From the IMG/VR virus record IMGVR_UViG_3300004369_000751, positions 1 through 60,202 of that record: a DNA stretch of 60,202 nucleotides; one strand, given 5' to 3'. Source of the DNA: a virus. Under the pieces are notes generated by a model. That model was given only the letters and a program-made list of their open reading frames with translations, was not told the origin of the DNA and ran no database searches. This document shows positions 12,903 through 22,404 of this stretch, one piece after another (position 1 is the stretch's first letter; each line of letters begins with the position of its first letter). Made by a program: the position numbers and the translations under genes.

Positions 12903-15129
12903 TTTGTATCGGGTTCTTGATGGTTACATCCCAAGCAAGATTTACTCTACAAAAAACAAGAGTAAGGGGTGGGACTATGGATACAACGAAGAGCACGACA
13001 TGGTTGTGATATCTCGTACCGGTCAGATAGGTGAGATAGTAATGATATCGGGATTGGTTGTAGCTTTGCCTGCGGTTCCGGAGTATGTTTATTCAAGGAG
13101 TAACATTGTATCTGAGCAGTACTTTGAAAGGGAAAACTACCCATCTGAGTTGGCAAAGATTCAGACCATCTTTCAGTGGAATGAAAGGCCAAAGGAATTC
13201 AAGGACCGTTGGATTGATTACATAGAATCTCAGTTTGACTATAGGGAGAATGGCTATTGGTTTATGAACAATGGGTCTCCTACCTACATGACCGGAGCGC
13301 ATTGGATGTACCTTCAGTGGTCAAAGATTGACGTTGGCTATGCGGATTACCGAGAGGCCAATAGGATTTTGTTTTTATTTTGGGAGGCGTGCAAAGCGGA
13401 TGAAAGGTCATTTGGCATGATATACCTAAAGATTCGGCGTTCCGGATTCTCCTATATGTCATCATCGGAGTGCATCAACACAGGTACCTTGGCCAACAAT
13501 TCCCGGATAGGCATACTATCCAAGACCGGTAGTGATGCCAAGAAGATGTTTACCGATAAGGTTGTTCCTATTAGCACGAACCTTCCATTCTTCTTCAAGC
13601 CTATTCAAGATGGTATGGACCGGCCCAAGACGGAGTTGGCCTATAGGATTCCGGCATCCAAGATTACAAAGAAGAATATGCACGAGATTGGCGAGGAGGA
13701 TGAGCTAAAAGGCTTGAATACAACAATCGATTGGAAGAACACTGAGGACAACTCCTATGATGGAGAGAAGCTGCTGCTTCTTGTGCATGATGAAAGTGGA
13801 AAGTGGGTTAAGCCAAACAACATCCTAAACAATTGGAGGGTAACAAAGACTTGCTTGAGATTGGGTAGAAAGATAATAGGCAAATGCATGATGGGTTCTA
13901 CTTGTAATGCATTGGAAAAGGGTGGAGGCAACTTTAAGAGTATGTACTTTGATTCTGACATAACGAAGCGTAATGCAAACGGTCAGACCAAGAGTGGGCT
14001 CTACAGATTGTTTATACCCATGGAGTGGAACCTTGAGGGGTTTATTGACCGCTATGGGATGCCGGTGTTTCGGAAGCCAACGGAAAAGGTTATGGGGGTT
14101 GATGGCCAATTAATAACCAATGGTGCCATAGACTATTGGGAGGCTGAGGTTGATTCTCTTAAGAATGATGCTGATGCTTTAAATGAGTACTACCGTCAGT
14201 ATCCGAGAACCGAGTCTCACGCTTTTCGGGATGAGAGCAAGGCATCTCTTTTCAATCTCACGAAGATATATCAGCAGATTGACTACAACGATTCAATGAT
14301 TAAGGGCCATATGTTGACAAGGGGTTCTTTTCATTGGAAGGATGGCATAAAAGATACGAAGGTTGTATGGTCACCCGACAGCCGGGGCAGGTTCCTTGTG
14401 AGTTGGATTCCGCCAAAAGAGTTGCAGAATAGGTTTATTGAAAGGAATGGGATAAGGTATCCGTTAAACGAGCACATTGGGGCCTTTGGTTGTGATAGTT
14501 ACGACATATCAGGCGTTGTTGTCGGAAGTGGTTCGAATGGTGCGTTGCATGGATTAACCAAGTTCAACATGGAGAATGCTCCATCCAATGAGTTTTTTCT
14601 TGAGTACATTGCCCGGCCGCAGACAGCAGAGATATTTTTTGAGGAGGTTCTTATGGCTTGCGTTTTTTATGGGATGCCTATCCTTGTAGAAAACAACAAG
14701 CCAAGGTTGTTGTACCATTTGAAGAATAGGGGGTATCGTGGGTTTAGCTTGAACCGTCCGGACAAGAACATCTCAAAACTTTCAAAAACAGAGAGAGAGC
14801 TTGGTGGAATCCCCAACTCTTCGGAGGATGTGAAGCAAGCACACGCTGCTGCTGTAGAGTCATACATTGAGAAGCACATCGGCTTAGATTTTGAGGGGGT
14901 GTACAGAGACTCTGAGGAGATGGGTACGATGCCGTTTAACAGGACGCTTGAAGATTGGGCAAAGTTTGATATAAACAACAGGACTCTTTACGATGCGACA
15001 ATTAGTTCGGGATTGGCTATTATGGCGAATCAGAAGCACTTATATCAGCCCGAGGTAAAACAATCGAAAATTAGCGTTAACTTTGCAACGTATAACAATT
15101 CCGGAGTTTTCAGTAAGATTAATCAATGA
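12880..15129 (+). CDS. terL: large terminase subunit
   Basis: This 749-aa protein is the packaging motor. The ATPase part has a deviant Walker A (RRSGFSYMS, ~187-195), Walker B LLLLVHDE with Asp304/Glu305, and a GSTC coupling motif at ~339-342. The RNase-H-like nuclease starts at GAFGCDSYD with Asp539. Size and motifs resemble terminases of crAss-like and other Bacteroidota phages. No ATG lies between the in-frame stop at 12856 and the proposed start, so TTG at 12880 is used; the first Met is only residue 41. The gene ends in a TGA that overlaps the portal ATG. Confidence 0.92.
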   Translation: MQSEGQNSLYRVLDGYIPSKIYSTKNKSKGWDYGYNEEHDMVVISRTGQIGEIVMISGLVVALPAVPEYVYSRSNIVSEQYFERENYPSELAKIQTIFQWNERPKEFKDRWIDYIESQFDYRENGYWFMNNGSPTYMTGAHWMYLQWSKIDVGYADYREANRILFLFWEACKADERSFGMIYLKIRRSGFSYMSSSECINTGTLANNSRIGILSKTGSDAKKMFTDKVVPISTNLPFFFKPIQDGMDRPKTELAYRIPASKITKKNMHEIGEEDELKGLNTTIDWKNTEDNSYDGEKLLLLVHDESGKWVKPNNILNNWRVTKTCLRLGRKIIGKCMMGSTCNALEKGGGNFKSMYFDSDITKRNANGQTKSGLYRLFIPMEWNLEGFIDRYGMPVFRKPTEKVMGVDGQLITNGAIDYWEAEVDSLKNDADALNEYYRQYPRTESHAFRDESKASLFNLTKIYQQIDYNDSMIKGHMLTRGSFHWKDGIKDTKVVWSPDSRGRFLVSWIPPKELQNRFIERNGIRYPLNEHIGAFGCDSYDISGVVVGSGSNGALHGLTKFNMENAPSNEFFLEYIARPQTAEIFFEEVLMACVFYGMPILVENNKPRLLYHLKNRGYRGFSLNRPDKNISKLSKTERELGGIPNSSEDVKQAHAAAVESYIEKHIGLDFEGVYRDSEEMGTMPFNRTLEDWAKFDINNRTLYDATISSGLAIMANQKHLYQPEVKQSKISVNFATYNNSGVFSKINQ

Positions 15130-17561
15130 AGGACATCAAGGTCAACATAAGTGCCACAGGTTTCCCGAGTCAATTTGTTTCGGATGCTGAGAAAGCATCA
15201 GATGAGTTTGGATTACAGATTGGGCAAGCTATTCAATATGAATGGTTCAGAAAGGATGGAAACCAATGTAGATACTACAATCAATGGAGAGACTTTCACC
15301 GGCTACGGCTGTATGCTCGTGGAGAGCAGTCTACTCAAAAGTACAAAGATGAGATTGCTGTAAACGGAGACCTTTCGTATTTGAACTTAGATTGGACACC
15401 TGTGCCGGTGATTCCAAAGTTTGTTGACATTGTTGTGAACGGTATGTCGGACCGTATGTTTAAGGTCAAGGCATTTGCTCAAGATGCGATGTCACAAGAG
15501 CGCAGGAGTGTGTATCAAGATATGATTGAGGGGCAGATGGTGGCTAAGGACATCTTGATTAAGATTAAAGAGAAGACCGGTGCTGACCCATTTACGATGG
15601 ACCCGGATGAGTTGCCTAATACAGATGAGGAGCTTTCGCTGTATATGCAGTTGAACTACAAGCCGGCAATTGAGATTGCTGAAGAGGAGGCGATTAATAC
15701 TTTGCTTGAAGAGAATCACTACTATGATTTAAGGAAGAGGTTGGACTATGACCTTGCGACCATAGGTCTTGCTGTGTGCAAGCATGAGTTCTTGCCCGGG
15801 GCCGGAGTTGAGATATCTTACGTTGACCCGGCAAATGTTGTTTACAGTTACACTGAAGACCCACACTTTAAGGATTGTTTTTATTGGGGAGAGATTAAAA
15901 CCCTTCCGATTACGGAGCTGTACAAGATTGACCAATCACTTACCAATGAGCAGTTGGAGGAGATATCAAAGTACAGTCAGTCTTGGTATGACTACTTCAA
16001 TGTAGCTCAGTTCTATGAGAACAGTATATTTTACCGCGACACTTGCACGCTTCTTTATTTTAACTACAAGACCACCAAGCGTATTGTATACAAGAAAAAG
16101 ATTTCTGAAGGTGGAGGTGCCCGGGTGATTGAGAAGGACGATACCTTTAATCCTCCGGCAGAGATGATGGAAGAGGGTCGTTTTGAAAAAATTGAGAAGG
16201 TTGTTGATGTTTGGTACAATGGCGTTATGGTCATGGGTACAAACATCATATTGAAGTGGGAGATAGCGGAGAACATGGTCAGACCAAAGTCCTCATCTCA
16301 GCACGCACTTCCAAACTATATTGCGGTGGCACCCCGGATGTACAAGGGTGTTATTGAGTCATTGGTTCGCAGGATGATACCATTTGCTGACTTGATTCAG
16401 ATTACACACTTGAAGCTACAGCAAGTTATTTCCCGGGTGGTTCCGGATGGTGTGTTTATTGATGCCGATGGTTTGAATGAGGTTGACCTTGGAACCGGTG
16501 CCGCATACAATCCCGAGGATGCATTGCGATTGTATTTTCAAACCGGTAGTGTCATAGGCCGCAGCTTCACTCAGGATGGAGATTTCAATAATGCTCGAGT
16601 TCCTATTCAGGAGCTTAACTCAAACTCGGGAAGTGGGAAGACTCAGATGTTGCTTGCAAACTACAACCACTACCTTGACATGATTCGAACTGTGACCGGT
16701 TTGAATGAGGCGAGGGATGGCTCCACTCCGGACCCAAGAGGGTTGGTTGGATTGCAGAAGTTGGCAGCTTTAAACTCAAACACAGCTACTCGTCATATTC
16801 TTGATGGAGCCCTTTATATGTTCCGAACATTGGCGGAAGGACTTACCTATCGGGTCTCTGACATTTTGCAGTATGCTGACTTTAGGGATGATTTTGCAAA
16901 CAAGATTGGGAAGTATAATGTTGGTGTCCTTGACCAAATCAAGGACCTGTACATTTATGACTTTGGCATTTTCATTGAGGTATCTCCGGATGAAGAGGAG
17001 AAAGCTCAGCTTGAAGCCAACATTCAAATGGCGTTATCGAAGGGTGACATTAACTTGGAGGATGCAATCGATATCCGGGAGGTGAAGAATTTAAAGCTCG
17101 CGAATCAGTTGCTCAAGGTCAAGAGGATTAAGAAGCAAGAGCGAGAAGAGAAGATGCAGATGCAAATGCAAGCTATGCAGGCTCAGCAGAATCTTAAGGC
17201 CCAAGAGATGTCGAATGTGTTGGCGGTTCAAAAGATTCAAATGGAGACCGAGAAGGACATTAAGATTGAGCAAGCTCGCGTTGCTTTTGCTATTGAGAAG
17301 ATGAATGCTGAAGCTGAGTTGAAGAGCAGATTGATGGCTGAGGAGTTTGATTATAAAACAAGGATTGTTGAGATGACTGAGGCGCAGTTGGCTGAGAGAG
17401 AAGGAATGAAGGAGGAAGGAAAGTCAAAAAGAATTAGCCAACAGAACACTGAGCAATCGAGATTGATTAATCAGCGCAAGCTAAATCTTCCTCCACAGAA
17501 TTTTGAATCAAATGAGGATTCTTTGGATGGCTTTGACTTAGCCGAGTTCGAACCTCGATAA
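15126..17561 (+). CDS. portal protein
   Basis: This 811-aa protein follows terL with an ATGA overlap, the usual place for the portal. The middle has the mixed alpha/beta pattern of a portal with stem and wing (for example the RMIPFADLIQITHLKLQQVI helix). Residues ~665-780 form a long Gln/Met/Lys/Glu-rich coiled coil, as in the C-terminal barrel of podovirus portals. It should form the dodecameric DNA channel. Identification rests on order, size and pattern. Confidence 0.85.
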   Translation: MKDIKVNISATGFPSQFVSDAEKASDEFGLQIGQAIQYEWFRKDGNQCRYYNQWRDFHRLRLYARGEQSTQKYKDEIAVNGDLSYLNLDWTPVPVIPKFVDIVVNGMSDRMFKVKAFAQDAMSQERRSVYQDMIEGQMVAKDILIKIKEKTGADPFTMDPDELPNTDEELSLYMQLNYKPAIEIAEEEAINTLLEENHYYDLRKRLDYDLATIGLAVCKHEFLPGAGVEISYVDPANVVYSYTEDPHFKDCFYWGEIKTLPITELYKIDQSLTNEQLEEISKYSQSWYDYFNVAQFYENSIFYRDTCTLLYFNYKTTKRIVYKKKISEGGGARVIEKDDTFNPPAEMMEEGRFEKIEKVVDVWYNGVMVMGTNIILKWEIAENMVRPKSSSQHALPNYIAVAPRMYKGVIESLVRRMIPFADLIQITHLKLQQVISRVVPDGVFIDADGLNEVDLGTGAAYNPEDALRLYFQTGSVIGRSFTQDGDFNNARVPIQELNSNSGSGKTQMLLANYNHYLDMIRTVTGLNEARDGSTPDPRGLVGLQKLAALNSNTATRHILDGALYMFRTLAEGLTYRVSDILQYADFRDDFANKIGKYNVGVLDQIKDLYIYDFGIFIEVSPDEEEKAQLEANIQMALSKGDINLEDAIDIREVKNLKLANQLLKVKRIKKQEREEKMQMQMQAMQAQQNLKAQEMSNVLAVQKIQMETEKDIKIEQARVAFAIEKMNAEAELKSRLMAEEFDYKTRIVEMTEAQLAEREGMKEEGKSKRISQQNTEQSRLINQRKLNLPPQNFESNEDSLDGFDLAEFEPR

Positions 17562-17579
17562 AGTTCAAAAAATGTTTAT

Positions 17580-17587
17580 TAACTTTG
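17580..17587 (+). promoter_or_regulatory. -7 box (TAACTTTG)
   Basis: A perfect -7 box 16 bases before the scaffold ATG, without a -33 TTG. It would give the scaffold/MCP pair its own strong message. Confidence 0.6.
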
Positions 17588-17603
17588 TACAAATTTTAAT
17601 CTT

Positions 17604-18692
17604 ATGGACATTCAAGTAAAAGAGGTTTCGTTTAAGGAAGAGAAGTCGGTTCAAGAAATTGAGAAAGAGTTGCTCGAAAAACACGAGCAACAGAATCAAG
17701 AGCCGGCCCCAACACCGGACCCCACACCGGACCCGGTGCCACCTTCTGAAGACGAGCTCTTAGAAAAAGAGAAGGACGTTCTTTCATATATTGGCAAAAG
17801 GTACAACAAGGAGATTAATTCCTTGGATGAGCTATTCGATGCTCGTGAGCAGAATGAAGAGTTACCCGAGGATGTTGCATCTTTCTTGAAGTACAAAAAA
17901 GAGACAGGTCGTGGGATTCAAGATTTCCTGAAGTTACAAGAGGATTTTGATTCCATGGACGAAAATAATTTGCTACGCGAGTACTTCTTGCAGACAGAAG
18001 AAGGAATCGATGCTGAAGACGTAGATGCTATGCTCTCTGAGTATTCCTACGACGAGGAGCTCGATGACGAAGCTGATGTTAAGAAAGCTCGTTTGGCAAA
18101 GAAAAAGGCTCTGCATAAAGCCAAGACATACTTCAACAATCTGAAGGAGCAATACAAGCAACCCCTTGAGTCAAGTAAGGTTGGTATTCCGGATGAAGAA
18201 AGGGAGATGTATCAGGCTTATAAGGAGTCTGTCGAAAAGGCAAAGACCGAAATGGAGGCTACGCAAAAGAAGCGAGACTTCTTTACCAAGAGGACTGATG
18301 AGCTCTTTTCAAGTGAATTCAAAGGTTTTGAGTTTGACTTGGATGGAAGGAAATTAGTTTTCGCTCCCGGTGAGGCTGAGGCTTTAAAGAAATCTCAAGA
18401 CAGTCCGATGAACTTTATCAACAAGTACTTGGACGAGAATGGGATGATTAAAGACGCAGTTGGATACCACAAGGCTTTGTCAATGGCAATGAACCCCGAG
18501 CGGTATGCTAAGTTCTTTTATGAGCAAGGCAAGGCCGATGCAGTGGATGGGTTAGACCGCAAGCTAAAAAATGTAAACATGGGCGAGCGGAGAGCACCGG
18601 AATCTGTAAACAAGGGGGGAATGCAAGTGCGAGTGGTCAACGAAGATTCAGGTCGTGGACTTCGCATACGAAGTGTAAACAAGAAACAATAA
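17604..18692 (+). CDS. capsid scaffold / head morphogenesis protein
   Basis: This 362-aa acidic protein has a Pro/Glu-rich N-terminus (tandem PTPDP near residue 35) and long charged helices with a Lys/Ala coiled coil around residues 155-185. A conserved-looking C-terminal half follows and ends in a basic tail. Composition and position between portal and major capsid protein fit a scaffold. No protease domain is seen. It has its own -7 box. Confidence 0.7.
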   Translation: MDIQVKEVSFKEEKSVQEIEKELLEKHEQQNQEPAPTPDPTPDPVPPSEDELLEKEKDVLSYIGKRYNKEINSLDELFDAREQNEELPEDVASFLKYKKETGRGIQDFLKLQEDFDSMDENNLLREYFLQTEEGIDAEDVDAMLSEYSYDEELDDEADVKKARLAKKKALHKAKTYFNNLKEQYKQPLESSKVGIPDEEREMYQAYKESVEKAKTEMEATQKKRDFFTKRTDELFSSEFKGFEFDLDGRKLVFAPGEAEALKKSQDSPMNFINKYLDENGMIKDAVGYHKALSMAMNPERYAKFFYEQGKADAVDGLDRKLKNVNMGERRAPESVNKGGMQVRVVNEDSGRGLRIRSVNKKQ

Positions 18693-18712
18693 CCTTTTAA
18701 AACCTAAAAATC

Positions 18713-20152
18713 ATGGCAGGTTCATTACAGGTGTCACCTACATTCGCTTTGCAGCCATCTGCGGAGCAGGTAGCGTTGAGCACAAACTACATCACGAACT
18801 TTAACTTTTTGAATCAGTATCTTCCTGATACTTACGAAAAGGAGTTCGAGCGTTACGGCAATCGTACCGTAGCATCTTTCTTACGTATGGTAGGTGCAGA
18901 GATGCCCTCCAATTCTGACCTTATCAAGTGGGCTGAGCAAGGCCGTCTACACACCAAGTATGTGTCAGTTGGTACCGCTCAAACAGCAGGTCAGCCGGAT
19001 GCGATTTTCCAAGTGAATGACGCTAACGTCTCCGGTATGGCTTTCCGTCCCGGTCAAACCGTTATGATTGTTCAAAACAATGGTAGCGGATTTAACAAAG
19101 GTATCGTTACTGCTATCACTGCCGGTGGTACCGGTGTCGGTCAATTTACTGCTGCTTTTTACGAAACTGGCGGCTTGGTAACTACAGGAACCGGTCTTGG
19201 TAATGCAGACGTAACAGTTTTTGTTTATGGTTCTGAATTCAAAAAAGGAACCGTTGGAATGGTTGGTTCTTTGGAAGCCGAAGACGAAATCTTCGAAAAC
19301 AGCCCAATCATCCTAAAGGATAAGTACGCTGTTAGCGGTTCAGACATGGCCCAAATTGGTTGGGTTGAGGTTACCACCGAAAACGGAGCAACCGGTTACC
19401 TATGGTACTTGAAGAGTGAGCACGAAACTCGTTTGCGTTTTGAGGATTACCTTGAAACTTCAATGATTGAGGCTGTTCCTGCTGAAGTTAGTTCCGGTGT
19501 TGTAACCCCGGGTGTTAACCCAAACTTTGGTAACAAGGGTTCTGAAGGAATCTTTTATGTTGTTGAGAACCGCGGAAACGTATGGGCCGGTGGCAATCCT
19601 TCTACTTTGTCAGATTTTGACTCCATCATCTCTCGTCTTGACCGTCAAGGTGCCATTGAAGAGAACGTACTCTTCTTGAACCGCGAGTTTGGCTTTGATA
19701 TCGACGATATGTTGGCAGCTCAAAACTCTTACGGTGTTGGTGGAACCTCTTACGGTTTGTTCGACAACGACCAACAAATGGCTTTGAATCTTGGCTTCAC
19801 CGGTTTCCGTCGTGGCTATGATTTCTACAAGTCTGATTGGAAGTATTTGAATGACCCCACCATGCGTGGCGGATTGTCAGCGAACCCCGGTTCAGGCCGC
19901 GTAAACGGCTTGTTGGTTCCTGCCGGTTCTACTACCGTATACGACCAAATCCTTGGCAAAAACGCTAAGCGTCCTTTCCTACACGTCCGGTACCGCGCTT
20001 CAGAAACTGAAGACCGTCGCTACAAGACTTGGATTACCGGTTCTGCCGGAGGTGCTACCACAAGCGACCTTGATGCCATGGAAGTAAACTTCCTATCTGA
20101 GCGTGCTGTTTGCACCTTGGGAGCCAACAACTTCGTATTGTTCGAGCAATAA
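18713..20152 (+). CDS. major capsid protein
   Basis: This 479-aa protein is the likely HK97-fold shell subunit. An N-terminal arm (residues 1-60) leads to a helix with the pattern TYEKEFERYGNR. A Gly/Thr-rich beta insertion lies at residues ~100-180 (VNDANVSGMAFRPGQTV onward), and the C-terminal part carries the conserved domain. Length and order match MCPs of crAss-like and other Bacteroidota podoviruses. Codon use is more C-rich (gct, acc, ggt) than in neighbours, as expected for a very highly expressed gene. A strong terminator follows. Confidence 0.88.
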   Translation: MAGSLQVSPTFALQPSAEQVALSTNYITNFNFLNQYLPDTYEKEFERYGNRTVASFLRMVGAEMPSNSDLIKWAEQGRLHTKYVSVGTAQTAGQPDAIFQVNDANVSGMAFRPGQTVMIVQNNGSGFNKGIVTAITAGGTGVGQFTAAFYETGGLVTTGTGLGNADVTVFVYGSEFKKGTVGMVGSLEAEDEIFENSPIILKDKYAVSGSDMAQIGWVEVTTENGATGYLWYLKSEHETRLRFEDYLETSMIEAVPAEVSSGVVTPGVNPNFGNKGSEGIFYVVENRGNVWAGGNPSTLSDFDSIISRLDRQGAIEENVLFLNREFGFDIDDMLAAQNSYGVGGTSYGLFDNDQQMALNLGFTGFRRGYDFYKSDWKYLNDPTMRGGLSANPGSGRVNGLLVPAGSTTVYDQILGKNAKRPFLHVRYRASETEDRRYKTWITGSAGGATTSDLDAMEVNFLSERAVCTLGANNFVLFEQ

Positions 20153-20171
20153 GAAGAAAGGCAAAAACTAA

Positions 20172-20207
20172 GATGGGGGTCGCAGTTGAGCGGCCCCCTC
20201 TTTTTTA
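20172..20207 (+). terminator. terminator after the major capsid gene
   Basis: GGGGGTCGC pairs with GCGGCCCCC (one internal mismatch) across a six-base loop and is followed by a T run. It insulates the abundant MCP message. Confidence 0.88.
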
Positions 20208-20237
20208 TCTTTTAGTAAACCCTTTAATTTAAATACA

Positions 20238-20987
20238 ATGAAAACAAAGTTAGAACCCAAAGACCGTATCTACCGGTTAAAAAAGAATGCTGCTCCTTTG
20301 ACATACAGCATCCCTGTCCGAAACTCCAAGAGTATGCCATTGCTGTACTTTGATGAGGACCAAAACACAAACCGCGCTCTGCGTTATGCGCGAAATCAAA
20401 AAAGCCCTTTTGAGGATGAGCAAGATGGAAATGCCATCATTGAACCCATCGTTTTTGAAAACGGATTCCTTTCTGTTTCTCGTACAAATCCTGTGCTACA
20501 ACAGTTCTTGCACTACCACCCATTAAATGGTGTTTCCTTTGAGGAGATGAACCGAGAGCAAGATGCTGAAAGAGAGATGGAGAGATTATCAATTGAAGCT
20601 GATGCTTTGATTGAAGCTCGTCAGATGTCTGTTGAGCAGTTGGAGGTTGTCGGCCGGGTGTTGTTGGGCAAGGATGTAACTCGAATGACTACCGCCGAAT
20701 TGCGCCGGGACATTCTTGTGTACGCCAAGCAAGACCCATTTGGCTTTATGAATATTATCAATGACCCATCATTGCAAGCGAGCTCATCTGTTCGTATGTT
20801 CTTTGAGAAGGGATTGCTGACGATGCGGAACAACGGCAAGGAGGTATGGTATAATACTCCATCGAACAAGAAGAAGATGTTTAATATTCCATATGGAGAG
20901 GACCCATACGATATGGTCACCAACTACTTGCACTCAGGTGATGGTATTGAGGACTTGAAGATGTTGGAGAATTTCTTAGAGCAATAA
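20238..20987 (+). CDS. conserved structural protein downstream of MCP
   Basis: This 249-aa protein has a basic N-terminus, a middle region with LQQFLHYHPLNGVSFEE, a charged helix (residues ~115-140) and a C-terminal globular part ending in a Glu-rich helix. I recall proteins with a 'FLxxHPxNG' segment next to capsid genes in several marine phages. A head accessory role is inferred from position. Its stop abuts a copy of the 20-bp palindrome. Confidence 0.6.
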   Translation: MKTKLEPKDRIYRLKKNAAPLTYSIPVRNSKSMPLLYFDEDQNTNRALRYARNQKSPFEDEQDGNAIIEPIVFENGFLSVSRTNPVLQQFLHYHPLNGVSFEEMNREQDAEREMERLSIEADALIEARQMSVEQLEVVGRVLLGKDVTRMTTAELRRDILVYAKQDPFGFMNIINDPSLQASSSVRMFFEKGLLTMRNNGKEVWYNTPSNKKKMFNIPYGEDPYDMVTNYLHSGDGIEDLKMLENFLEQ

Positions 20988-21007
20988 GCGTCTCTTCGAA
21001 GAGACTC
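20988..21007. repeat. 20-bp palindromic element
   Basis: GCGTCTCTTCGAAGAGACTC starts at the base after the stop codon of the upstream gene. It is not followed by a T run; a separate terminator comes 5 bp later. Confidence 0.85.
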
Positions 21008-21012
21008 AAATC

Positions 21013-21040
21013 AAGGTCGCAAATCGCGACCTTTTTTTTT
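21013..21040 (+). terminator. rho-independent terminator
   Basis: AAGGTCGC pairs with GCGACCTT across a five-base loop, followed by about nine T. Confidence 0.88.
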
Positions 21041-21041
21041 G

Positions 21042-21049
21042 TACATTTG
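21042..21049 (+). promoter_or_regulatory. -7 box (TACATTTG)
   Basis: A perfect -7 box directly after a terminator and 31 bases before the ATG at 21081. No -33 TTG. Confidence 0.6.
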
Positions 21050-21080
21050 TGTTATTGTTTAACCCCCTTATTTTTTTATT

Positions 21081-21359
21081 ATGGAAAAGTTTTTAAGTAT
21101 CACAGTTTCCTCATTAGGAGAGCAGTATGTTTCTGTTGCAGGAGTTAAGTTAATTGACGAAACAACTTCAACTGCTACTACTACCACTATCCATTATATG
21201 GATGGAACTGTTACAACCATCACTCACGCTGCTGACACCGGCTTTAGTGTTTTGCTTGCTTTGCAAACTGCTATGGTTAGTGCTCTTTCAACAAATTGGC
21301 AGAATCCTGTATGGCCTGTAAATTTGAGTGTTGCTGTTAGTGGCATTGCAAACGCCTAA
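21081..21359 (+). CDS. small Thr/Val-rich protein
   Basis: This 92-aa protein is rich in Thr, Ser, Val and Ala and likely beta-rich, with a central Thr run and a short helix near residue 60. It lies alone between a -7 box and a terminator, the way abundant small virion proteins are often arranged. A head-decoration role is possible. No family is recognised. Confidence 0.65.
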   Translation: MEKFLSITVSSLGEQYVSVAGVKLIDETTSTATTTTIHYMDGTVTTITHAADTGFSVLLALQTAMVSALSTNWQNPVWPVNLSVAVSGIANA

Positions 21360-21382
21360 TTAATTATTGATTGTTCTGAAAA

Positions 21383-21412
21383 GGCACTCTCGTAAGGGGG
21401 TGCTTTTTTTTT
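21383..21412 (+). terminator. rho-independent terminator
   Basis: GCACTC pairs with GGGTGC and is followed by about nine T. Confidence 0.75.
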
Positions 21413-21415
21413 GTC

Positions 21416-21423
21416 TATCTTTG
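21416..21423 (+). promoter_or_regulatory. -7 box (TATCTTTG)
   Basis: A perfect -7 box 15 bases before the ATG at 21439. No -33 TTG. Confidence 0.65.
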
Positions 21424-21438
21424 TAAAAAAGTATTCAG

Positions 21439-22395
21439 ATGATAAACTCGGTAAGAAACACCGTACTGACAATACTGAACAAAAATAACTACGGATACAT
21501 CTCCCCTTCTGACTTTAACCTTATGGCTAAGCAGGCTCAGATGGAGATATTCGAAGAGTATTTTGCTGACTATAACGATACCATCAATCGCGAGAACGTG
21601 CGTCCATCAAACGCACCAAGTGCTATCGTGCTCGCATCAAATGCCGGATATGCTGATAAGAAGAAAGCCATTGAGGAAGCCATTGAAATATTCTCTACTA
21701 CCAAGTTCCTATCTCATAGCTCGGGTAATTTATTTTTCCTCCCAAGCCTCACGACTACAGGAGACAATTTCTACCTTCTCAATAAGGTGTTATGTTACCC
21801 TATCCTTTTGGCTTCAGGAAATAATACGAGCGTTCTCGCGAACAACTTAGTTGATGCCGGTGCAAACTTCATTTCCCTTGGTGTTGTTGCCGGGGATATT
21901 GTGACCAACACTACAACCGGTGCCACCGCAATTGCAACCGTTGTTACCGCAACCACAATCACTCTGAGTGCCGATATCTTTTTGGCATCTCCGGAGTCAT
22001 ATTCAATATTTGATGAGTCTGTGGTAAACGAAGTTGAGAAGGTGAATCACAGTAAGATAACCATGTTGAACAACTCGCTTCTTACATCACCAACGATTCA
22101 CTTCCCGGCATACACCCAAGAGGCAGACTTGATGTCTGTGTTCCCAAGGACAATATCAACCAAGGGTCAGATTCAGTGTCAGTACATACGATATCCCAAA
22201 GACCCTAAGTGGACCTTTGTTTCCCTTACAAATGGAGAGCCATCCTTTGACCAATCTCAGCCCGACTATCAAGACTTTGAGATTCCATTAGAGGATGAGC
22301 CTAAAGTGATTTACAAGATTCTTCAATTGGCCGGAGTTACAATCAGGGAGGCAGCGGTAATTACCGCAATCAAAACTGAAGAGCAAGAACTATAA
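21439..22395 (+). CDS. head-tail connector / ring-like protein
   Basis: This 318-aa protein has N-terminal helices (residues 1-95) that look like an adaptor domain. Residues ~140-195 carry a beta module (LVDAGANFISLGVVAGDIVT onward) closely resembling the one in the protein at 7370-7855. The C-terminal part has a KGQIQCQYIRYPKDPKW strand and a helical tail. It precedes a second connector-like gene by 9 bases. Order and size fit the ring proteins of crAss-like phages. The assignment is inferred. Confidence 0.6.
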   Translation: MINSVRNTVLTILNKNNYGYISPSDFNLMAKQAQMEIFEEYFADYNDTINRENVRPSNAPSAIVLASNAGYADKKKAIEEAIEIFSTTKFLSHSSGNLFFLPSLTTTGDNFYLLNKVLCYPILLASGNNTSVLANNLVDAGANFISLGVVAGDIVTNTTTGATAIATVVTATTITLSADIFLASPESYSIFDESVVNEVEKVNHSKITMLNNSLLTSPTIHFPAYTQEADLMSVFPRTISTKGQIQCQYIRYPKDPKWTFVSLTNGEPSFDQSQPDYQDFEIPLEDEPKVIYKILQLAGVTIREAAVITAIKTEEQEL

Positions 22396-22404
22396 AAGTA
22401 AGAC

